Below are positions 53,656-64,000 of a stretch of 64,000 nt of DNA, one piece after another. The number at the start of each line of letters is the position of its first letter. Position 1 is the first letter of the stretch. The position numbers were made by a program, and so were the translations under genes. This DNA comes from Streptomyces aureoverticillatus (GTDB lineage: Bacteria > Actinomycetota > Actinomycetes > Streptomycetales > Streptomycetaceae). The notes beneath the pieces were generated by a model. It made no database searches, was not told the origin of the DNA, and saw only the letters and a program-made list of their open reading frames with translations. The stretch lies in NCBI RefSeq assembly GCF_014649395.1, contig NZ_BMSY01000003.1, positions 496,001 to 560,000 on the forward strand, written 5' to 3'.

Positions 53656-54954
53656 ATGGATGCCCGCGCCGCCCGCGCCGCCCGCGCCGCCCTCGACGGC
53701 CCCTTCGACCCCTGGTCGCCCGCCTTCGTGGCGGACCCGTATCCGGCGTACGCGGCGCTGCGCGCCGCAGGCCGCGTGCACTACTACGAGCCGAGCGACC
53801 AGTACCTGATCCCGCACCACGCGGACGTCGCGGCGCTGCTGCGGGACCGGCGGCTCGGCCGCACCTATCTGCACCGGTACAGCCACGAGGAGTTCGGCCG
53901 CCCGGCGCCGCCGCCCGAGCACGAGCCGTTCCACGTCCTGAACGACAACGGCATGCTCGACCTGGAGGCACCGGCGCACACCCGCATCCGCCGCCTGGTG
54001 GCGAAGGCGTTCACGCCGCGCACCGTCGAGCGGCTGCGCCCGTACGTCGAGGGCCTCGCGGACGAGCTGGTGCGGGGGCTCGTGGCGGACGGGGGCGGGG
54101 ACCTGGTGGCGCGGGTGGCCGAGCCGCTGCCGGTCGCGGTGATCGCCGAGATGCTGGGCATTCCGGAGGCGGACCGGGGGTCGCTGCGGCCCTGGTCGGC
54201 GGACATCTGCGGGATGTACGAGTTGAACCCGGGGGAGGAGACGGCGGCTCGGGCCGTGCGCGCCTCGGTGGAATTCTCCGCGTACTTGCGGGAGTTGATC
54301 GCGGCGCGGCGCAAGGAGCCCGGGGAGGATCTGATCAGCGCGCTCATCGCGGCGTACGACGAGAATGAGGAGGTGCGGCCCGAAGGGCCTCTGTGGAAGG
54401 GCGGTGGCGGGAGACGGGCGGGACGGCTCAGCGAGCAGGAGATGATCTCGACCTGCGTGCTGCTCCTGAACGCGGGCCACGAGGCCACCGTCAACTCCAC
54501 CGCCAATGGATGGAACGCTCTCTTCAGTCACCCGGAACAGCTCGCCGCCCTGCGGGCGGAGCCGGAGCGGCTGCTGCCCACGGCCGTGGAGGAGTTGCTG
54601 CGCTTCGACACGCCGCTCCAGCTCTTCGAGCGGTGGGTGCTCGACGACATCGAGGTCGGCGGGGCGCGGATCCCGCGCGGCAGCGAGGTCGCGCTGCTCT
54701 TCGGCTCCGCCAACCGGGACCCGGCCGCGTTCGCCGCCCCCGACACCCTGGACCTGGCCCGCGCGGACAACCCGCACATCTCCTTCAGCGCGGGCATCCA
54801 CTACTGCATCGGCGCGCCGCTCGCCCGGATCGAACTCGCCGCGTCCCTGGGGGCGTTGCTGCGCCGGGCCCCGGATCTGCGGCTCGCGGCGGAGCCGACG
54901 CGCAAGCAGAACTTCGTGATCCGGGGGCTGGGGGAGCTGCTCGTCGAGTGCTGA
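53656..54954 (+). CDS. Cytochrome P450
   Basis: A 432-residue bacterial class I P450. The I-helix AGHEAT lies at 273-278, ExxR is at 312-316 (EELLR) and the haem-binding FSAGIHYCIGAP has C384. Residues 1-30 (PFDPWSPAFVADPYPAYAAL) match the class. It needs a ferredoxin and reductase from elsewhere. The substrate cannot be read; the neighbouring ABC exporter on the other strand might move a related product but this is speculative. Its stop is immediately followed by the minisatellite. Confidence 0.93.
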   Translation: MDARAARAARAALDGPFDPWSPAFVADPYPAYAALRAAGRVHYYEPSDQYLIPHHADVAALLRDRRLGRTYLHRYSHEEFGRPAPPPEHEPFHVLNDNGMLDLEAPAHTRIRRLVAKAFTPRTVERLRPYVEGLADELVRGLVADGGGDLVARVAEPLPVAVIAEMLGIPEADRGSLRPWSADICGMYELNPGEETAARAVRASVEFSAYLRELIAARRKEPGEDLISALIAAYDENEEVRPEGPLWKGGGGRRAGRLSEQEMISTCVLLLNAGHEATVNSTANGWNALFSHPEQLAALRAEPERLLPTAVEELLRFDTPLQLFERWVLDDIEVGGARIPRGSEVALLFGSANRDPAAFAAPDTLDLARADNPHISFSAGIHYCIGAPLARIELAASLGALLRRAPDLRLAAEPTRKQNFVIRGLGELLVEC

Positions 54955-55135
54955 CCGGCGCCGTATGCCCGGCGCCGTATGCCCGGCGCCGTATGCCCGG
55001 CGCCGTATGCCCGGCGCCGTATGCCCGGCGCCGTATGCCCGGCGCCGTATGCCCGGCGCCGTATGCCCGGCGCCGCATGCCCGGCGCCGCATGCCCGGCG
55101 CCGCATGCCCGGCGCCGCGTGCCCGGCTCCGCGCA
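54955..55135. repeat. 14-bp minisatellite
   Basis: Twelve consecutive copies of CCGGCGCCGTATGC (14 bp): eight exact, three with GCATGC, one with GCGTGC, and a degenerate thirteenth. The array begins right after the P450 stop and lies between two convergent genes. Because 14 is not a multiple of 3, the array is open in several frames, which explains spurious repetitive open frames. Confidence 0.9.
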
Positions 55136-55153
55136 GCGGCCCGTGCGCCCGGT

Positions 55154-56731
55154 TCAGCCCGTCGCCATGTCCCGGCGGCGCAGTCCCGCGAGCCCGGCCA
55201 CCGTGCACACCACCGCCAGCCCCGTGAGCAGCAGCACCGGGCTCCACGTCATGTCCGACCCCGGCAGCTTCGGCAGATGCGAGAACGGCGACAGGTTCAT
55301 CACGGGCTGCGGCACGTCCAGGGCGGGGCCGATCCAGCCGATGAGCAGGGCCAGGCCCGCGACTCCCCAGGCGGCGACGGCCAGTTGGGGCGAGACGCCG
55401 TGGAGCAGCACGGCCAGCGAGCCGATCAGCCAGATCGCGGGGAGCTGCACCAGGCAGGCACCGACGACGGGGCCGACGTCCTGCCCGTACCCGAGGGCGA
55501 GACCGCAGGCCGCGAGCAGCATGATCAGCGCGGCGCCCGCGAAGGCGACGACGAGGTGGCCCGCCGCCCAGCGCAGCCTGCCGACCGCGTTCGCGAGGAC
55601 CGGTTCGGCGCGCCCCGAGGTCTCCTCGCCATGCAGCCGGAGCACCGAGGCGACGATGTAGAGCGCGCCGACCATGCCGACGAGGCCGACGATCGCGGCG
55701 AGGAAGGCGTCGGTGAGTCCGGTCTGGCCGCCCATGCGCTCGAAGATCTCGCGGGTGTTCTCGTTGTCGCCGACCAGGTCGGCGGCGCCCTCCGTCATGC
55801 CGCCGAAGACGACGCCCGCGGTCAGGAAGCCGAGGCCCCAGCCGATGACGGCGCCGCGCTGCAGCCGCCAGGCCAGCGCGCCCGCCGTGCCGAGGCCGCC
55901 GTGCGCGGGGCCCGGCCGGGACGGCAGGAAGCCCATGCCGACGTCGCGGCGCCCGGCGAGTTCGTACGCGGCCACGCACTGCACGCCGACGGCGCCCGCG
56001 AACAGCAGCAGGACCCACCACCGCTCGTCCCCGAACGCCCGCAGGTTCTCCAGCCAGCCCACCGGCGAGAACCAGGTGAGCAGCGAGGAGCCGTCGGCCG
56101 TCGCCGAGTCGCCGGCCGCGCGCAGCACGAACGCCGCGCCGAGCAGCGCCGAGGTGAGGCCCTTGGCGAGCCGGGCGCTCTCCGTGAACTGGGCGACGAT
56201 CGCCGCCATCGTGGCGAACACCATGCCCACGCAGGCGATGCCGGCGCCGAGCGCGAGCGCGCCCGTGGCGCCCTGGCCGGCCAGTCCGGCGGCCACGAGC
56301 AGGCCGAGGAGCGTGTTGGCGACGAGCGCGGTGAGCAGCGCGGAGGTCAGGGGCGCGCGGCGGCCGACCATGGCCGACGAGATCATCTCCTGGCGGCCCG
56401 ACTCCTCCTCCTCGCGCGTGTGCCGTACGACGATCACGAGGCTCATCACGGCGGCGAGCACCCCCGCGAAGGCGCCGACGCGCCAGGCCGTGAGGCCGCC
56501 GATGGACTGGTCGAACACCGGCCCGTAGAGGGCGCGCAGGGAGGCGTTGGTGGCCAGCGAGTCCATCAGGTCGGCGCGCTGGGCGGCCGTGCCGTACACC
56601 TCCTTGAGGGTGTTCGGCATGCTCAGGACCATCAGCGCGATGACGGCGAGCCACACCGGGATGATGACGCGGTCCCGGCGCAGGGCCAGGCCCAGCAGGG
56701 GCCGGGTGCCGGTCATCTCTGCCGTGGTCAT
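55154..56731 (-). CDS. ABC-2-type exporter permease (polyketide-antibiotic exporter family)
   Basis: A 525-residue polytopic protein with about 12 membrane segments. [20 protein letters not shown] opens the chain, an [20 protein letters not shown] loop is typical of COG3559 exporters, and the last spans end RRRDMATG. It is the membrane partner of the ATPase encoded just upstream: its ATG at 56731 overlaps that gene's stop (ATGA). It should export a lipophilic or antibiotic-like compound. The regulator at 57762 is divergent from this pair. The frame continues upstream through the ATPase gene in the wrong frame, so that part is not coding. Confidence 0.87.
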   Translation of the reverse strand: MTTAEMTGTRPLLGLALRRDRVIIPVWLAVIALMVLSMPNTLKEVYGTAAQRADLMDSLATNASLRALYGPVFDQSIGGLTAWRVGAFAGVLAAVMSLVIVVRHTREEEESGRQEMISSAMVGRRAPLTSALLTALVANTLLGLLVAAGLAGQGATGALALGAGIACVGMVFATMAAIVAQFTESARLAKGLTSALLGAAFVLRAAGDSATADGSSLLTWFSPVGWLENLRAFGDERWWVLLLFAGAVGVQCVAAYELAGRRDVGMGFLPSRPGPAHGGLGTAGALAWRLQRGAVIGWGLGFLTAGVVFGGMTEGAADLVGDNENTREIFERMGGQTGLTDAFLAAIVGLVGMVGALYIVASVLRLHGEETSGRAEPVLANAVGRLRWAAGHLVVAFAGAALIMLLAACGLALGYGQDVGPVVGACLVQLPAIWLIGSLAVLLHGVSPQLAVAAWGVAGLALLIGWIGPALDVPQPVMNLSPFSHLPKLPGSDMTWSPVLLLTGLAVVCTVAGLAGLRRRDMATG

Positions 56732-57657
56732 CGCGACACCGCCTCTTCGGTACGCGCCGACGCCGTGTTGTCGTCGTCGTCCTGGTAGTGCCGCAGGAAC
56801 AGCTCCTCCAGGGTGGGCGGGGTGCTCGTCAGGGTGCGTACGCCGGAGTCGGTGAGCGCGCGCAGGACGGCGTCCAGCTTGTCGGTGTCGACCTGGAGCG
56901 CCACGCGGTGGCCCTCGATCTCCAGGTCGTGCACGCCCGGCAGGCGGGACAGGCCGTTCGGCTCGCCCGCGAGTTCGGCGCGGACGCTGGTGCGGGTGAG
57001 GTGGCGCAGGTCGGCCAGCGAGCCGGACTCGACGGTGCGGCCCCTGCGGATGATGCTGACGCGGTCGCAGAGGCTCTCCACCTCGCTGAGGATGTGCGAG
57101 GACAGCAGGATGGTGCGGCCCTCGCGGCGCGCGTCCGCCACGCAGCCCTGGAAGACCTCCTCCATCAGCGGGTCGAGGCCGGACGTCGGCTCGTCCAGGA
57201 TCAGCAGCTCGACGTCCGAGGCGAACGCGGCGACCAGCGCGACCTTCTGGCGGTTCCCCGTGGAGTAGGCGCGGCCCTTCTTGGTCGGGTCCAGCTCGAA
57301 CCGCCCGATGAGGTCGGCGCGCCGCTTCTTGTCGAGGCCGCCCCTCAACTTGCCGTACAGATCGATGACTTCGCCGCCGGACAGGTTGCGCCACAGGGTG
57401 ACGTCCCCCGGTACGTACGCGAGGTGCCGGTGCAGCTCGACCGCGTCGTGCCACGGGTCCTTGCCGAGGAGCTGGACGGCGCCGGAGTCGGCGCGCAGCA
57501 GGCCGAGCAGGACGCGGATGGTCGTGGACTTGCCCGCTCCGTTGGGCCCGAGGAAGCCGTGGACCTCGCCGCGCTCGACGTCCAGGTCGAGGCCGTCGAG
57601 CGCGTGCGTCCGGCCGAACGACTTGTGCAGCCCGGAGACGGTGATTGCCTTCGTCAT
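56728..57657 (-). CDS. ABC transporter ATP-binding protein
   Basis: A 309-residue ATPase. Walker [10 protein letters not shown] is at about 38-46, the signature is degenerate ([14 protein letters not shown] in place of LSGGQ), Walker B is [13 protein letters not shown], and the switch His is in [11 protein letters not shown]. The C-terminal 90 residues form the DrrA-like extension. ATG at 57657. First gene of the two-gene exporter; the operator-like palindrome at 57678-57693 is 20 bp upstream. Confidence 0.93.
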   Translation of the reverse strand: MTKAITVSGLHKSFGRTHALDGLDLDVERGEVHGFLGPNGAGKSTTIRVLLGLLRADSGAVQLLGKDPWHDAVELHRHLAYVPGDVTLWRNLSGGEVIDLYGKLRGGLDKKRRADLIGRFELDPTKKGRAYSTGNRQKVALVAAFASDVELLILDEPTSGLDPLMEEVFQGCVADARREGRTILLSSHILSEVESLCDRVSIIRRGRTVESGSLADLRHLTRTSVRAELAGEPNGLSRLPGVHDLEIEGHRVALQVDTDKLDAVLRALTDSGVRTLTSTPPTLEELFLRHYQDDDDNTASARTEEAVSR

Positions 57658-57677
57658 GTTTCTGAACGTACGACGCT

Positions 57678-57693
57678 TTCACAAATTTGTGAA
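57678..57693. promoter_or_regulatory. Palindromic operator between the exporter and its regulator
   Basis: TTCACAAATTTGTGAA is a perfect 16-bp palindrome in an AT-rich, otherwise GC-rich context. It lies 20 bp before the ATPase ATG and 68 bp before the GbsR/MarR-type gene. A TATAAA box (57706-57711) may be the -10 of the latter. Confidence 0.7.
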
Positions 57694-57761
57694 GTTAAGG
57701 AAGTGTATAAACTTGGGGTGCGCCGGGGCGAGCAGGGGAGAGCCGGGGAGATGATCTACGG

Positions 57762-58268
57762 ATGAGCACGGAACAGAACGATGAGCGCGAGGAGGACCTG
57801 GCGGCCGCCTCGCGCTTCACCGAGCAGTTCGCCGCGCAGCTCGTGTGGGCCGGGATGCCGCGGATGCCCGCGCGGGTCTTCGCCGCGCTGCTCGCCTCCG
57901 ACTCCGGGGCGCTCACCTCGGCCGAGCTGGGGGAGCGGCTGCACGTGAGCCCGGCGGCGGTGTCCGGGGCGGTGCGCTATCTGACCCAGCAGTACATGGT
58001 CACGCGGGAGCGGGCGCCCGGGTCCCGGCGTGACATCTTCCGGGTGCACAGCAACCAGTGGTACGAGGCGCTGACGAACCGGGACTCCGTGCTCCAGCGG
58101 TGGGAGGCGGCCCTGCGGGACGGCATCGCGAGCCTCGGCGCGGACTCGCCCGCCGGACACCGCCTCCAGGAGACCCTCGCGTTCTTCGAGTTCGTCCAGG
58201 CGGAACTGACGGGAATGATGGCTCGCTGGCGCACCCACAGAGAGACCCTCTTCGGCCCACAGAGCTGA
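57762..58268 (+). CDS. GbsR/MarR-family transcriptional regulator
   Basis: A 168-residue winged-helix regulator (GMPRMPARVFAALLASDSGA, LTSAELGERLHVSPAAVSGA, RERAPGSRRDIFRVHSNQWY). It is divergently transcribed from the ABC exporter with the palindrome TTCACAAATTTGTGAA between them, so it probably represses the exporter and itself and responds to the exported compound. ATG at 57762. It is convergent with the lipid-kinase-like gene, 6 bp apart. Confidence 0.88.
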   Translation: MSTEQNDEREEDLAAASRFTEQFAAQLVWAGMPRMPARVFAALLASDSGALTSAELGERLHVSPAAVSGAVRYLTQQYMVTRERAPGSRRDIFRVHSNQWYEALTNRDSVLQRWEAALRDGIASLGADSPAGHRLQETLAFFEFVQAELTGMMARWRTHRETLFGPQS

Positions 58269-58274
58269 TCTCCG

Positions 58275-59108
58275 TCAGCTGGGCAGCGTAAGCCCCCAGG
58301 CCTGCGGCCGAACCTGCCACGTCCGGGTCCGGACCGGGCCCGTGACCACCGCGTCCGCGCGGTACCGGAAGTCCGGCCCGGACACAGTCACCGAGCGGGC
58401 CCGCGCCCGCACGGGCGCGACCTCCGCCCCGACGGAAGCCGGATGCACCTCCACCCGCGCGAACCCCCCGCCCCCCGGCCGCACGGACACCCCCTCGACC
58501 GGCTGGTCGAGGTCCACGAGGGTCACCCCGTCGGCCTCGACCCGCAGCCGCGAGGGCCCGCCCGGAGCCACCCGCGAGGGCCGGGCGCCCAGCGTCCGCA
58601 CCAGCGACTGACACGTCCGCAGCCAGGCGTGCCGCTCCCCGCCCGCCGCGCCGGCCGAGGCGTCCTGCGGCCCCACCGGCGGGATCCGCACATCCCCGAG
58701 CACCACCCCGTCCCGGTCGTCCACGAGCAGATCGAGCCGCCGGGGCGTCCCCTCCAGGACGGCCCGCGCCGCCGCGACCGCCCCGGCGGGCACGCCGAGC
58801 CCCCGCGCGATCCGCACGGCGGACGCGGCCGCGCCGACGGGGACGACCGACAGGACGGCGGACGCCAGCGCCCGCTCCCCGTGCAGGACGGTCACCGCAC
58901 GCAGCAGCGCCCGGTCGTCACCGACCACGACGGGACGCCGTGCCCCTCGCCTGACCAGCGCTTTCCTGAATTCTTCGGGGCTTTCAGGCAGGCACACCCT
59001 GACGCCCGCGCCCGCGCCAAGCACGTCCTTGGCGATGCGCACGGACTCCCCGTCCGTGCGCCGGGCGACCGGGTCGATGACCACCAGAAGCTGGTCGCGA
59101 GCCGACAC
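58275..59108 (-). CDS. Diacylglycerol kinase-like protein (degenerate)
   Basis: 277 residues related to the lipid-kinase catalytic domain (LLVVIDPVARRTDGESVRIA; VVVGDDRALLRAVTVLHGER; VVPVGAAASAVRIARGLGVP). The GGDGT motif of active DAG kinases is replaced by VGDDR, so catalysis is doubtful. A role in membrane lipid or isoprenoid phosphorylation is the family's usual one. I chose the GTG at 59108 (AAGGG 5 nt upstream); open frame upstream runs antisense through purA. It is divergent from purA. Confidence 0.72.
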   Translation of the reverse strand: MSARDQLLVVIDPVARRTDGESVRIAKDVLGAGAGVRVCLPESPEEFRKALVRRGARRPVVVGDDRALLRAVTVLHGERALASAVLSVVPVGAAASAVRIARGLGVPAGAVAAARAVLEGTPRRLDLLVDDRDGVVLGDVRIPPVGPQDASAGAAGGERHAWLRTCQSLVRTLGARPSRVAPGGPSRLRVEADGVTLVDLDQPVEGVSVRPGGGGFARVEVHPASVGAEVAPVRARARSVTVSGPDFRYRADAVVTGPVRTRTWQVRPQAWGLTLPS

Positions 59109-59133
59109 GTGCGCCCTTTCTTTAGTCCTCGGG

Positions 59134-59178
59134 TAGCATCTTTGTGCAAGAGCCCCTTGCGCTATTGCGCCAGGGGCT
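59134..59178 (+). promoter_or_regulatory. purA promoter region with leader hairpin
   Basis: TAGCAT (59134-59139) could be a -10. AGCCCCTTGCGC (59151-59162) pairs with GCGCCAGGGGCT (59167-59178, one mismatch) around TATT, and the pyrimidine-rich TTCGTCTATTCC follows. The hairpin sits about 105 bp before the purA start and might be a leader attenuator or a terminator. Confidence 0.5.
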
Positions 59179-59282
59179 TCGTCTATTCCGGGGCAACCAA
59201 GGCACACCCACACCGGCGGCTGACGGCCTCCGGCTGCGGCCCCTGACCTTGGACATGCCCCGCCCGGAAGGGGTGTACGCCT

Positions 59283-60566
59283 GTGCCCGCACTCGTGCTG
59301 CTCGGTGCTCAGTGGGGTGACGAAGGCAAGGGAAAGGCCACCGACCTGCTCGGTGGCTCCGTGGACTATGTAGTGCGTTATCAGGGCGGCAACAACGCCG
59401 GCCACACGGTTGTCGTAGGCGACCAGAAGTACGCGCTGCATCTCCTCCCTTCCGGGATCCTCTCGCCGGACTGTGTCCCGGTCATCGGCAACGGCGTCGT
59501 CGTCGACCCGTCGGTCCTGCTCTCCGAGCTGAGCGGGCTCAACGAGCGCGGCGTCGACACGTCGAAGCTTCTGATCAGCGGAAACGCGCACATCATCACG
59601 CCGTACAACGTGACGGTCGACAAGGTGGGCGAGCGCTTCCTCGGCAAGCGGAAGATCGGCACGACCGGCCGCGGCATCGGCCCGACCTACGCCGACAAGA
59701 TCAACCGCACCGGCATCCGCGTCCAGGACCTCTACGACGAGTCGATCCTGACGCAGAAGGTCGAGGCGGCCCTGGAGCAGAAGAACCAGCTCCTGACCAA
59801 GGTCTTCAACCGCCGCGCCATCGAGCCGCAGCAGATCGTCGAGACGCTCCTGGAGCACGGCGAGAACATCAAGCGGTACGTCGCCGACACCACGCTGATC
59901 CTCAACAACGCGCTCGACGACGACAAGGTCGTCCTGTTCGAGGGCGGCCAGGGCACGCTCCTGGACGTGGACCACGGCACGTACCCCTTCGTCACCTCGT
60001 CGAACCCGACCGCGGGCGGCGCCTGCACGGGTACGGGCGTCGGCCCGACGAAGATCAGCCGCGTCATCGGCATCCTGAAGGCGTACACGACCCGCGTCGG
60101 CGCGGGCCCGTTCCCGACGGAGCTGTTCGACGCCGACGGCGAGGCGCTGCGCACCATCGGCGGCGAGCGCGGTGTGACGACCGGCCGGGACCGCCGCTGC
60201 GGCTGGTTCGACGCCCCGATCGCCCGCTACGCGACCCGCGTGAACGGCCTGACGGACTTCTTCCTCACCAAGCTCGACGTGCTCACCGGCTGGGAGCAGA
60301 TCCCGGTCTGTGTCGCGTACGAGATCGACGGCAAGCGCGTCGAGGAACTCCCGTACAGCCAGACGGACTTCCACCACGCGAAGCCCGTCTACGAGATGCT
60401 GCCGGGCTGGTCCGAGGACATCACCAAGGCCAAGACCTTCGCCGACCTGCCGAAGAACGCGCAGGGCTATGTGAAGGCCCTGGAGGAGATGTCCGGCGCC
60501 CCGATCTCCGCGATCGGCGTGGGCCCCGGCCGTGACGAGACGATCGAGATCAACTCGTTCGTCTGA
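59283..60566 (+). CDS. purA: Adenylosuccinate synthetase
   Basis: A 427-residue GTP-dependent enzyme making adenylosuccinate from IMP and aspartate on the way to AMP. It starts [20 protein letters not shown] with the P-loop-like GDEGKGK, then [20 protein letters not shown], the IMP-binding [15 protein letters not shown], and [20 protein letters not shown] near the end. The GTG at 59283 is the start. Its leader carries a hairpin. The next gene is convergent, 34 bp away. Confidence 0.97.
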   Translation: MPALVLLGAQWGDEGKGKATDLLGGSVDYVVRYQGGNNAGHTVVVGDQKYALHLLPSGILSPDCVPVIGNGVVVDPSVLLSELSGLNERGVDTSKLLISGNAHIITPYNVTVDKVGERFLGKRKIGTTGRGIGPTYADKINRTGIRVQDLYDESILTQKVEAALEQKNQLLTKVFNRRAIEPQQIVETLLEHGENIKRYVADTTLILNNALDDDKVVLFEGGQGTLLDVDHGTYPFVTSSNPTAGGACTGTGVGPTKISRVIGILKAYTTRVGAGPFPTELFDADGEALRTIGGERGVTTGRDRRCGWFDAPIARYATRVNGLTDFFLTKLDVLTGWEQIPVCVAYEIDGKRVEELPYSQTDFHHAKPVYEMLPGWSEDITKAKTFADLPKNAQGYVKALEEMSGAPISAIGVGPGRDETIEINSFV

Positions 60567-60600
60567 CGCGTCCGCCGCGTACTGCCGCCGCCGGTCCGGC

Positions 60601-61152
60601 TCAGGCCCTGCCCGCACACCGGCGGCGGTAGTACGCGTACGTGAGGATCAGCAGCAGCGGTCCCCACAGGGTCATCAGACCGCTGACCGTCATCGCCAGG
60701 ACGTCCCACCCCTCGGCGTAGGGCCAGCCCGCGGGCCCCTCGGTGACGGCCCCGACCAGCCAGTGCGCGGTGAGCGCGCTGAGGGCGAGGCCGCCGGCGG
60801 CCGCGGGGACGATCACCGCGGCGGGCGGGATGCGGCGGCCGCCGAGGCGGGGCACCCAGTGGGGCACGACCTCGCCCCAGCCGCGGACCAGGCCGAAGCA
60901 GAGGTGCGCGAGCAGCTCCGAGAGGACGCTGAGCGTGAGGACGTACGGGATGTTCCACGCGGACTCACGCAGGGGCTCCCCGCCCATGGGGTGACCGAAG
61001 GGGATGGGCAGCCGCCAGACGCAGACCGGCAGGACGACCAGCGGGATGGCGTGGGCGACGCGAACGGCCCAGGCGGGGACGGGGAGTTCGGTGCGGGTCG
61101 CGGGTGCCGACGGGCGGGTCGTCGGGTGCGTCTGCGGGTGCGTGGTGGTCAT
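60601..61152 (-). CDS. Hypothetical membrane protein, 183 aa
   Basis: About four hydrophobic segments. After a Thr/Pro-rich head it reads AWAVRVAHAIPLVVLPVCVW, YVLTLSVLSELLAHLCFGLV, PPAAVIVPAAAGGLALSALT and MTLWGPLLLILTYAYYRRRC. No signature identifies a family. ATG at 61152, preceded by a weak CTGGACGC. It is convergent with purA and in the same direction as the next genes. Confidence 0.65.
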   Translation of the reverse strand: MTTTHPQTHPTTRPSAPATRTELPVPAWAVRVAHAIPLVVLPVCVWRLPIPFGHPMGGEPLRESAWNIPYVLTLSVLSELLAHLCFGLVRGWGEVVPHWVPRLGGRRIPPAAVIVPAAAGGLALSALTAHWLVGAVTEGPAGWPYAEGWDVLAMTVSGLMTLWGPLLLILTYAYYRRRCAGRA

Positions 61153-61233
61153 GCGTCCAGCCTGTCCGGCCCGGCACGGACGGGGATCGGCGCCGCGGCG
61201 GATCATGCTCCGCCGCGCGGGTGAGGTCGGCTC

Positions 61234-61498
61234 CTACTCCTCGCCGCAGATCCGCAGGCCCTCCGGGGTCGCGCACGGCGGCTGGCCGCGGGAGGTGCCC
61301 CCCTCGGCGCGGCACCCGGCGCTCGTACCAGATCGCCCCGAGGGTGGCGAGCAGCCCGAGCGCGGCGGTCAGGACAGCGACGACGTTCTCGGGGCTCAAC
61401 CAGTCCACGGGCGCACGCCACGGAGGCGCCCCCGGAGCGGGGAACGCCCCGGCGGGGGACTTCGCCGTTCCGTCGCCGGGCGTTCGTGAGTGGTTCAA
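61234..61498 (-). pseudogene. Probable small membrane-protein gene with a frameshift
   Basis: The 5' half reads ENVVAVLTAALGLLATLGAI then WYERRVPRRGG, a convincing single membrane span with G/C third positions. In the next codons this frame loses that bias (CCA, GGA, CCT, GAT), but shifting at the run of six C/G bases (61298-61303) opens TSRGQPPCATPEGLRICGEE followed by TAG at 61236, with every third base G or C. A one-base insertion in a homopolymer, a sequencing error or recoding would explain it. The start is unclear: TTG at 61498 or GTG at 61408. Confidence 0.45.
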
Positions 61499-61523
61499 CT
61501 TCCTTGCGGGACCGGCCAGTTGC

Positions 61524-63362
<1,839 letters not shown>

Positions 63363-63486
63363 CGGCGCCGTCCTCCCCCTGTGTTCCTGCGGTTTGCGAG
63401 CCGCCGTGGAGCGGCGACTCTCCGTGCACCGCTGTGCAACAGACCGAGGATAGTGCCGTGGTGGGAGGGGCGGCCCGGGCTTACCT

Positions 63487-63996
63487 CTACGGTTCCGTAA
63501 CGGCGGGCTCAAGGCCCGCGAGGGCCTCGGAGAGCCGCTCCAACACCTGGGCGGTTTGCGCGAATTGTTCGGCTCCGAGGGCGTCTTCGAGCCGCGCGGC
63601 GAGCGCCGCGTGCCCGGGGTCGATCTCCGCGACGGCGGCCCGCCCCTCGTCGGTGGGCCGCAGGAGCTTGGCGCGGCGGTGCGCCGGGTTCGGCGCGTAC
63701 TCGGCGAGGCCGCGCCGGACGAGCAGGTCGGCCACGCGCTGCACGCTCTGCCGGGTGATGCCCATGACGCGGGCGATGCCGGCGACGGGCAGGGGCTCGC
63801 GCAGGACCGCGCCGAGGACCTGCCACCAGGCGGCGGTGAGCCCGGCCGGGCGGGCCAGTTCCTCCGAGACGGAGAGGAACTGGCCGTTGAGCCGGAAGAC
63901 GCTCAGCGCGGTGCGGCTGAGCAGGTCCTGCGCGTGCCGCTCCCGGTCGGCCGGGCGGCCCTGCGCTTCTTCCCCGCTCACGTCTTCCCCGCTCAC
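63487..63996 (-). CDS. MarR-family transcriptional regulator (start near the window edge)
   Basis: A 169-residue winged-helix protein (RLNGQFLSVSEELARPAGLT; PVAGIARVMGITRQSVQRVA; RRGLAEYAPNPAHRRAKLLR; LVRRGLAEY). The GTG at 63996 is the first possible start, but the window ends four bases later, so further upstream sequence could move the start; a GTG at 63981 is the alternative. MarR proteins usually repress an adjacent transporter or oxidoreductase gene, which here could lie outside the window. It precedes the Ser/Thr kinase gene by 124 bp. Confidence 0.8.
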   Translation of the reverse strand: MSGEDVSGEEAQGRPADRERHAQDLLSRTALSVFRLNGQFLSVSEELARPAGLTAAWWQVLGAVLREPLPVAGIARVMGITRQSVQRVADLLVRRGLAEYAPNPAHRRAKLLRPTDEGRAAVAEIDPGHAALAARLEDALGAEQFAQTAQVLERLSEALAGLEPAVTEP

Positions 63997-64000
63997 GACG

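Noticed and set aside
54965..56788. Repetitive open frames made of AVCPAPYARRRMPG-like units.
   Set aside because: Translation of the 14-bp minisatellite plus antisense of the permease; not a repeat protein.
53656..58268. Small biosynthetic cluster formed by the P450, exporter and regulator.
   Set aside because: No scaffold-forming enzyme (PKS, NRPS, terpene synthase or RiPP enzyme) is present; the P450 is convergent with the exporter and separated by the minisatellite.

Overview
The window is chromosomal DNA of a Streptomyces or close relative. The evidence is very high GC with G/C-ending codons, frequent GTG starts, AGGAGG-type ribosome sites, a dnaK-grpE-dnaJ-hspR operon and clpB both preceded by HAIR (HspR) operators, and many Streptomyces-typical families. 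From memory, the core order (etfD-like, dnaK operon, clpB, pyrE, fba, kyn genes, two-component pair, purA) is that of the S. coelicolor chromosome core. I could not run a comparison.

Layout. 1-6 kb: a truncated WD40 protein, a stand-alone condensation-domain protein, a zinc-less quinone-type oxidoreductase, tRNA-Gly(CCC) with its terminator, a tiny zinc-ribbon-like protein, dcd and a phosphoribosyltransferase. 6-15.3 kb: a Yip1-type membrane protein, three tandem secreted FG-GAP beta-propeller proteins, an XRE-regulator/hypothetical/small Cys-protein trio, and a fourth FG-GAP protein that is a lipoprotein. 15.4-22.4 kb: an EtfD-like iron-sulphur membrane oxidoreductase, then the HspR-controlled dnaK operon.

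22.5-32.2 kb is the accessory part. It holds five paralogous LuxR-type regulators, all on the minus strand, in two groups: two separated by a MITE-like element, then three in a coupled operon. Between the groups lie a metallo-beta-lactamase-fold protein, an MmyB-type regulator and a small protein carrying a TTA (bldA) codon. Divergent from the last LuxR gene is a two-gene unit: a 65-residue exported peptide with three DTG units every 12 residues, translationally coupled to a small protein resembling a Rieske domain that has lost its cluster ligands. I rate this peptide/Rieske-like/LuxR locus as the best candidate for an undescribed signalling or peptide system.

32.3-48 kb is mostly housekeeping: an F420/FMN-type oxidoreductase, clpB, a YbjN protein, a PIG-V-like glycosyltransferase, aminotransferases, a Gly/Ser/Cys-rich membrane protein, a DUF2617 protein with a membrane spermidine synthase-like protein, a CoxG-like protein, galM-pyrE-fba and a MalY/PatB-type enzyme. 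47.3-51.2 kb encodes tryptophan catabolism (dioxygenase, kynureninase, probable formamidase) and a DUF3151 protein. 51.5-64 kb: a histidine kinase/response regulator pair, a P450, a 14-bp minisatellite, an ABC exporter divergent from its likely GbsR/MarR repressor, a lipid-kinase-like protein divergent from purA, a small membrane protein, a frameshifted small gene, a Ser/Thr kinase and a MarR regulator at the right edge.

Near-identical extragenic repeats with a CGCCGGACGGGCT-type core recur between genes, and several genes look leaderless.
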